Below, in pieces: positions 59,730 through 64,000 of a stretch of DNA of 64,000 nt. The notes under the pieces were generated by a model, which saw only the letters and a list, made by a program, of their open reading frames with translations, was not told where the DNA came from and did no database searches. Both the position numbers and the translations under genes were made by a program. Positions within the stretch are counted from its first letter, which is position 1. Each line of letters begins with the position of its first letter. Source of the stretch: a virus; IMG/VR virus record IMGVR_UViG_3300006921_000009, positions 23,305 through 87,304 of that record. One strand, 5' to 3'.

Positions 59730-62700
59730 ATGGCTAAGAAGAACGGAGGAGATTTTAATCTTAATGAGTTACTAGAAAGTAACAGAGACAGTGCAATGAA
59801 AGTTGCAAAGTCTAGTGTTACTAGCGATCTATCTCAAAATATCAATACAGATCAAAATCTAGAAGAAAAGTTTGATTACATTAAGCAATGGACAGGGGAA
59901 AATACTTCCCTGTCTACTGCTAGTTCTATTGTAAATAAAAACTTAATAAAAGCAGAATATAATAAAGCTAAAGCTGACGCAGCTGATCAAGGTTTTTTTG
60001 GTGAGCTAGGTGCGTTTGCAGCGCAGACTGTAGCCGGTGAAATAATTAATGGTTCTGTAGAGGGACTTGGTTATTTATTGGATGTACAACACTGGGGTTC
60101 TCAACTAATGGGAGGCGATGGTGATTACGGTAACTGGTTATCTGATTGGGCAGCAGACAATAAAGAAGGTATTAGAGAATGGGCTCCTATTTATCAAGAC
60201 CCTGACAACGAAGAACGTAGTACATGGGAAAACATGTTACACGGTGATGGTTGGTGGGCAGAAAATGGAGTATCTATGGCATCTTCATTATCTATATTAC
60301 TTCCAGTAGCAGGTTATGCTAGAGGAATGTCTTTAGCAGGTAAAGGTCTTAACTACGCAGCGCAAGCAGGACGTGTAGGTAAACTTGGACGTGCAGCGGC
60401 TAAAGGAACTAAGGTAATAGATAAAGTTACTGATGCAATGCATGCGACAGGTAAAGCTGCTAAATTAACCGGTGATTCAGGTAAAGCTATTTTAGGTGGT
60501 ATACACAAAGCAACTGTATCTCGTTTAATTGAGTCACAAATGGAAGCTACTGGTGTCTTTAAAGAGAAGCTAGAAGAATACATGAAAGATCCAAATATGT
60601 CTGAAGAAGAGGCTAAGAGAGCAGCAGCTAAAGCAGCATCATTTACATACAAGTGGAACTGGGGAGCAATGCTTACCGATATCCCACAATACATGTTAAT
60701 GGGATCAACAGGTAAAGGACTTAAAGCAGCATTAAGTAAAAAGAAGCCAGGTTTTATTAAAAACTCTAAGTTATTAAATAAGACTAAAGGAGTTAGAAGT
60801 ACAGGTTTCCAAATGTTGTCAGAGGGTGCTGAGGAAGGTTACCAATATATCATTGCAGAAGAGGGTAAACGTTTAGGTGATATCCAAGCTGGATACTTAG
60901 ATCCTGAAAAGAATACTTTATTTGGTAATGAAGGTAACAATAGATTTTGGAAATACATGAAGGATTCTGAAATGCAAACATCTATGCTATTTGGTGGTTT
61001 AGGTGGGGGTGTGTTTTCTGCAGTAGGACCTAAAGCTACTTCTCTTATTAATAAGGCTTTCCGTAAAGGAGAAACTATGATGACTGAAGCAGATGTTAGA
61101 GTTAATGAAGAAAAGGATAGAATGGCTAGACTTTCCCATAACTTAGATTTATTACAGGCTGCAGAAGCATCAGGTAGTGAAGAAGCTATACATCAAGCAA
61201 AAGCTAACATGGCATTTGACATGGCTCTTAAAGCAGAGACAGCTAATAACTATGAGTCAGCTAGACAATCTATGGCTCAGTTAAAACACGCTACTGCTGA
61301 AGAAAAAGAAGCATACGATATAAAAGAAAATTTTGGTGGATTTGTTGAAAACATTGATAACTGGATATCCGATATGGATACTGCAGCAGATATCATTGCA
61401 AGAAATAAAGGTAAGTATACTTACGGTCTTGCAGAGATGGTTTCTAAACGTCAGTTTGAGCAACATATGTTTGAGAAACAAAGTCCAGAATTACAAAATA
61501 AAATAGATCAAGAAAAAAGAAACGTTATACCTAACTACAATAGAGTATCTAAAGACGGTAATAACGCTATAGATAATATGTTACGTACACGAGGTATGGA
61601 ACTTAGTATTAATGTTCTTGAGAAACAACTAGAAGGTAATAACCTAACAGACCAAGAAAGAGCTATCATTGAACAACAAGTAAAAGATGGTAGAGAATTT
61701 ATAAGTAACAGTAAAGAAAACTTTAAAGAGTATATTGATCAATCAGTATTATCTAAAGAAGACAAACTTGCTGTTGAGGCTGTTGAAGGTGGAACTGCAG
61801 ATGAACTTGTTACAGCATCAGCTAAACAACACTTACTAGAGTTTCAAAATGAAAAAAATACAAAAGAATTAAACTACTTAACTTCTGGAGATGGGCGAAG
61901 AGACTTTAAAAGAAAAAGAGCAGCAGCGCATGCAAAAGCAAAAGCTGATAAAGCGGCTGCAAGAGATAAAGAAGAACAAGCGGAGTCAAGAGCAGCAGTG
62001 GTTGATCCAACTACTGGTAAGAAAACAAAAGCTAAACGAGGAATAAAAGACTTAGATGTTAAAGAAGTAGCTAGAGCTATAGAAAAAGGTGCAACTTACG
62101 AAGAGTTTACAGAAGACCCTGAAGAGTTGTTTGAATTAAAATTAGCTGTTAGTGACTATAACCAACGTCAAGCACAAGACCAAGGAATTAAGCATAATGA
62201 AGAAGAATCAGCAGATGATTTAGATTTAGCTTTATCTAAAGATTTACAAGATAGTGATTCTGGTATTACATTTAATGAAGAAACTGAACAAGAAGTTGAG
62301 GTATTAGATAGTACAGAAGAAACTGAACAAGCAGAAGACGTTACAGATGTAGTGGATCCTGTAGAAGATCTTAATAAAGAAATAGAAGCATCAGAGTTTG
62401 AGAACTTAGAAGTGCCTCTTAATAATGATGAAGCAGCAGGTGTTACTATTTCAGCTACAATGACAGATAGTACATTGGCTAATATACCTGGACAGTTAGC
62501 ATGGTTATCTGCTAATCACCCTGATAATACAGACGTTACAGATGAGCAAAAAGCTCTATCTGCATACTTAGAGTCTGAAGGTAATCCTTTAGTAGACTTA
62601 GAAGTAGAGTTTGATTTTAATAGAGAGTGGTTAGGTCAGAATAAATCTAACCCTAGGTACCAACGTATGATGAAAGCATTAAGCGAAGGTAAGATGCCGG

Positions 62701-64000
62701 CAACAGAAGACATAGGATATATGCCAATGTCTGCAACGTTAAAGAAAGATGGTAAGCCGGTAGTAAAAAATGGAGTTACATTGAAGATGAACCTTCACGA
62801 TCCTAGCTTTTACTATAACGCAAATGGTAAAGAAAAGTTTCCAGGTGTATCTGAAGCCCAGGCTAAGATGACTATCTTACATAAGAAAGCAATTATCTCA
62901 CAGATGTTAAACGGTGGTGTAGTATCAACTAGTATCAACGGTAAGTCTAGAGGTAGTATTGTTAATGAGTATAATGAAGACGGTGGATTTGCAGAAAAGT
63001 TTATTGCACAAACACTTAAAGTACCTACAAAGAAATTAGACTTTTTAGTAGGTGATAAACAAGGTAACTTTGTTAACTCTAAAAGACGTGCTAAGATTAA
63101 CTTAGGACAAGGTTCTGAAGCTGGTGCATTTTACGTAGAAGTTTCTACAGCAAATGGTGCTAAGTTTCCTTTACGTGTTCACGCAAGTAACTTAAGTAAA
63201 GAAGAAGCTACAACAATACACGCTATCTATTTAGATGTTATTACAGAACCTTCTTTAATGGGACAACCTATTAGTGAAGATATTGTAAATTATATTAAGA
63301 ATAACGAAAATCCTAGGATTAACTCAATGGCTAAATTTTTGCCTAACTTAGATACTATGACATACCAAGAGGTATTAGATCATTTAGTATACGAAGGATC
63401 AAGAACAATAGCTAAGAAAGATTTTGTACTTACAACGTTTGTAAACACAGAGTCAGCTAAAGGAGTTAAGTTACCTAACGTAGTTCAGTTTGGAAAAACG
63501 AAATTACCAGCAGATCGTTTAGCATCTGAAGAAGGTAAAGCGCAGTTTATTAATTGGTTAACAGAAAACAAACGTAGACAGATTGATGCTAAGATGTTAG
63601 GTAATGAAGATTACAAAACATTCTTAAATGATCAAAAAGTTCTAAGTACAAATGTTGCTGCAACACCAGAAGGTAATATATTTATACAACCTGTAGTTAG
63701 TTACTCTCCACAAATGAAAGTATCTAACCCTACAAGTACTGCAGCAGAGCAAGTTACTGAAACTAAAGAAGAACAAGTATTAGCTCTTAAGAATGAGTTA
63801 GCTTATGAAGCAACAAGTGAGTTTGGTAATCCTAACCGTGTAGAAGATATAGAGGCTGAAATTGCAAAGATTGAAGCTGAGATAGCTGCTAACAATGCAC
63901 CTGTAGTAGAAGCTCCAGTAGCTGATACACAAGCAAGTGATCCTGATTATAATTTTAACCCATCAAATGTATCTGAAAAAGAGAGAGAAAAAGGTAAGAA
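59730..64000 (+). CDS. Giant virion protein (C-terminus beyond window)
   Basis: At least 1,423 codons, open to the right edge, starting at ATG 59730 (MAKKNGGDFNLNELLES). Early residues 85-220 include hydrophobic, Gly/Ala-rich segments (FGELGAFAAQTVAGEIINGS; GVSMASSLSILLPVAGYARGM) that could cross a membrane during DNA ejection. Later parts are charged and helical, with a beta domain around residues 900-1,150. No RNA polymerase DxDGD motif is present in the visible part. In crAss-like phages the giant ORFs near the cargo genes carry virion proteins, and a virion RNA polymerase lies among them; it may lie further right. Confidence 0.7.
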   Translation, partial: MAKKNGGDFNLNELLESNRDSAMKVAKSSVTSDLSQNINTDQNLEEKFDYIKQWTGENTSLSTASSIVNKNLIKAEYNKAKADAADQGFFGELGAFAAQTVAGEIINGSVEGLGYLLDVQHWGSQLMGGDGDYGNWLSDWAADNKEGIREWAPIYQDPDNEERSTWENMLHGDGWWAENGVSMASSLSILLPVAGYARGMSLAGKGLNYAAQAGRVGKLGRAAAKGTKVIDKVTDAMHATGKAAKLTGDSGKAILGGIHKATVSRLIESQMEATGVFKEKLEEYMKDPNMSEEEAKRAAAKAASFTYKWNWGAMLTDIPQYMLMGSTGKGLKAALSKKKPGFIKNSKLLNKTKGVRSTGFQMLSEGAEEGYQYIIAEEGKRLGDIQAGYLDPEKNTLFGNEGNNRFWKYMKDSEMQTSMLFGGLGGGVFSAVGPKATSLINKAFRKGETMMTEADVRVNEEKDRMARLSHNLDLLQAAEASGSEEAIHQAKANMAFDMALKAETANNYESARQSMAQLKHATAEEKEAYDIKENFGGFVENIDNWISDMDTAADIIARNKGKYTYGLAEMVSKRQFEQHMFEKQSPELQNKIDQEKRNVIPNYNRVSKDGNNAIDNMLRTRGMELSINVLEKQLEGNNLTDQERAIIEQQVKDGREFISNSKENFKEYIDQSVLSKEDKLAVEAVEGGTADELVTASAKQHLLEFQNEKNTKELNYLTSGDGRRDFKRKRAAAHAKAKADKAAARDKEEQAESRAAVVDPTTGKKTKAKRGIKDLDVKEVARAIEKGATYEEFTEDPEELFELKLAVSDYNQRQAQDQGIKHNEEESADDLDLALSKDLQDSDSGITFNEETEQEVEVLDSTEETEQAEDVTDVVDPVEDLNKEIEASEFENLEVPLNNDEAAGVTISATMTDSTLANIPGQLAWLSANHPDNTDVTDEQKALSAYLESEGNPLVDLEVEFDFNREWLGQNKSNPRYQRMMKALSEGKMPATEDIGYMPMSATLKKDGKPVVKNGVTLKMNLHDPSFYYNANGKEKFPGVSEAQAKMTILHKKAIISQMLNGGVVSTSINGKSRGSIVNEYNEDGGFAEKFIAQTLKVPTKKLDFLVGDKQGNFVNSKRRAKINLGQGSEAGAFYVEVSTANGAKFPLRVHASNLSKEEATTIHAIYLDVITEPSLMGQPISEDIVNYIKNNENPRINSMAKFLPNLDTMTYQEVLDHLVYEGSRTIAKKDFVLTTFVNTESAKGVKLPNVVQFGKTKLPADRLASEEGKAQFINWLTENKRRQIDAKMLGNEDYKTFLNDQKVLSTNVAATPEGNIFIQPVVSYSPQMKVSNPTSTAAEQVTETKEEQVLALKNELAYEATSEFGNPNRVEDIEAEIAKIEAEIAANNAPVVEAPVADTQASDPDYNFNPSNVSEKEREKGK

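Noticed and set aside
1-64000. Integrase, attachment site, CRISPR array, transposon
   Set aside because: Looked for; no recombinase motif, regular spaced repeats or inverted terminal repeats seen.

Overview
The window looks like about two thirds of a large tailed-phage genome infecting a member of Bacteroidota, most likely a marine flavobacterium. The DNA is AT-rich. Rightward genes are preceded by Bacteroidota-type promoters (TTG, about 20 nt, then TATCTTTG). Leftward genes encode Bacteroidota-style lipoproteins and a protein with a type IX secretion-like C-terminus. Gene content fits the crAss-like podoviruses (Crassvirales), including marine relatives such as Cellulophaga phage phi14:2: family A DNA polymerase, SF2 and DnaB-type helicases, Sak4-like ATPase, Toprim primase, large terminase, ~800-residue portal, ~490-residue capsid protein, ~1,500-residue tail protein, and two ~730-residue proteins followed by a giant open-ended ORF. 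I cannot test species identity from sequence alone.

Positions 1-20,834 are almost all leftward. Reading leftward from about 21.3 kb come tiny membrane proteins, an SSB-like protein, small hypotheticals, two lipoproteins, a secreted T9SS-type protein, more small hypotheticals, and then the replication block (polymerase, SF2 helicase, possible helicase loader, DnaB-like helicase, Sak4-like ATPase, primase, RusA-like nuclease). The block ends with a lysozyme and a cassette that looks like a phage-encoded ubiquitin-like system: a small beta-grasp-like protein, an E2-like protein with an HPH...CLG motif, and a JAMM metallopeptidase cut by the left edge.

Positions 20,835-22,900 are the divergent switch region. 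It is mostly non-coding and holds a chain of hairpins, phased A-tracts, two leftward micro-genes, one small rightward gene, and a probable structured RNA with its own promoter. Other leftward intergenic gaps (11.6, 13.9, 15.1, 17.9 kb) also contain nested stem-loops.

Positions 22,900-64,000 are rightward and encode the virion: a regulator, a GroES-like/GroEL pair, terminase, portal, scaffold candidate, major capsid protein, connector/ring proteins, fibre proteins (including a 1,695-residue beta-helix/LamG protein), a phosphoesterase, tail proteins and the large virion proteins. Transcription units are separated by clear intrinsic terminators and restarted by TAnnTTTG promoters. The chaperonin pair lies just upstream of terminase and capsid genes, suggesting a role in virion protein folding. 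I saw no tRNA, integrase or CRISPR array.
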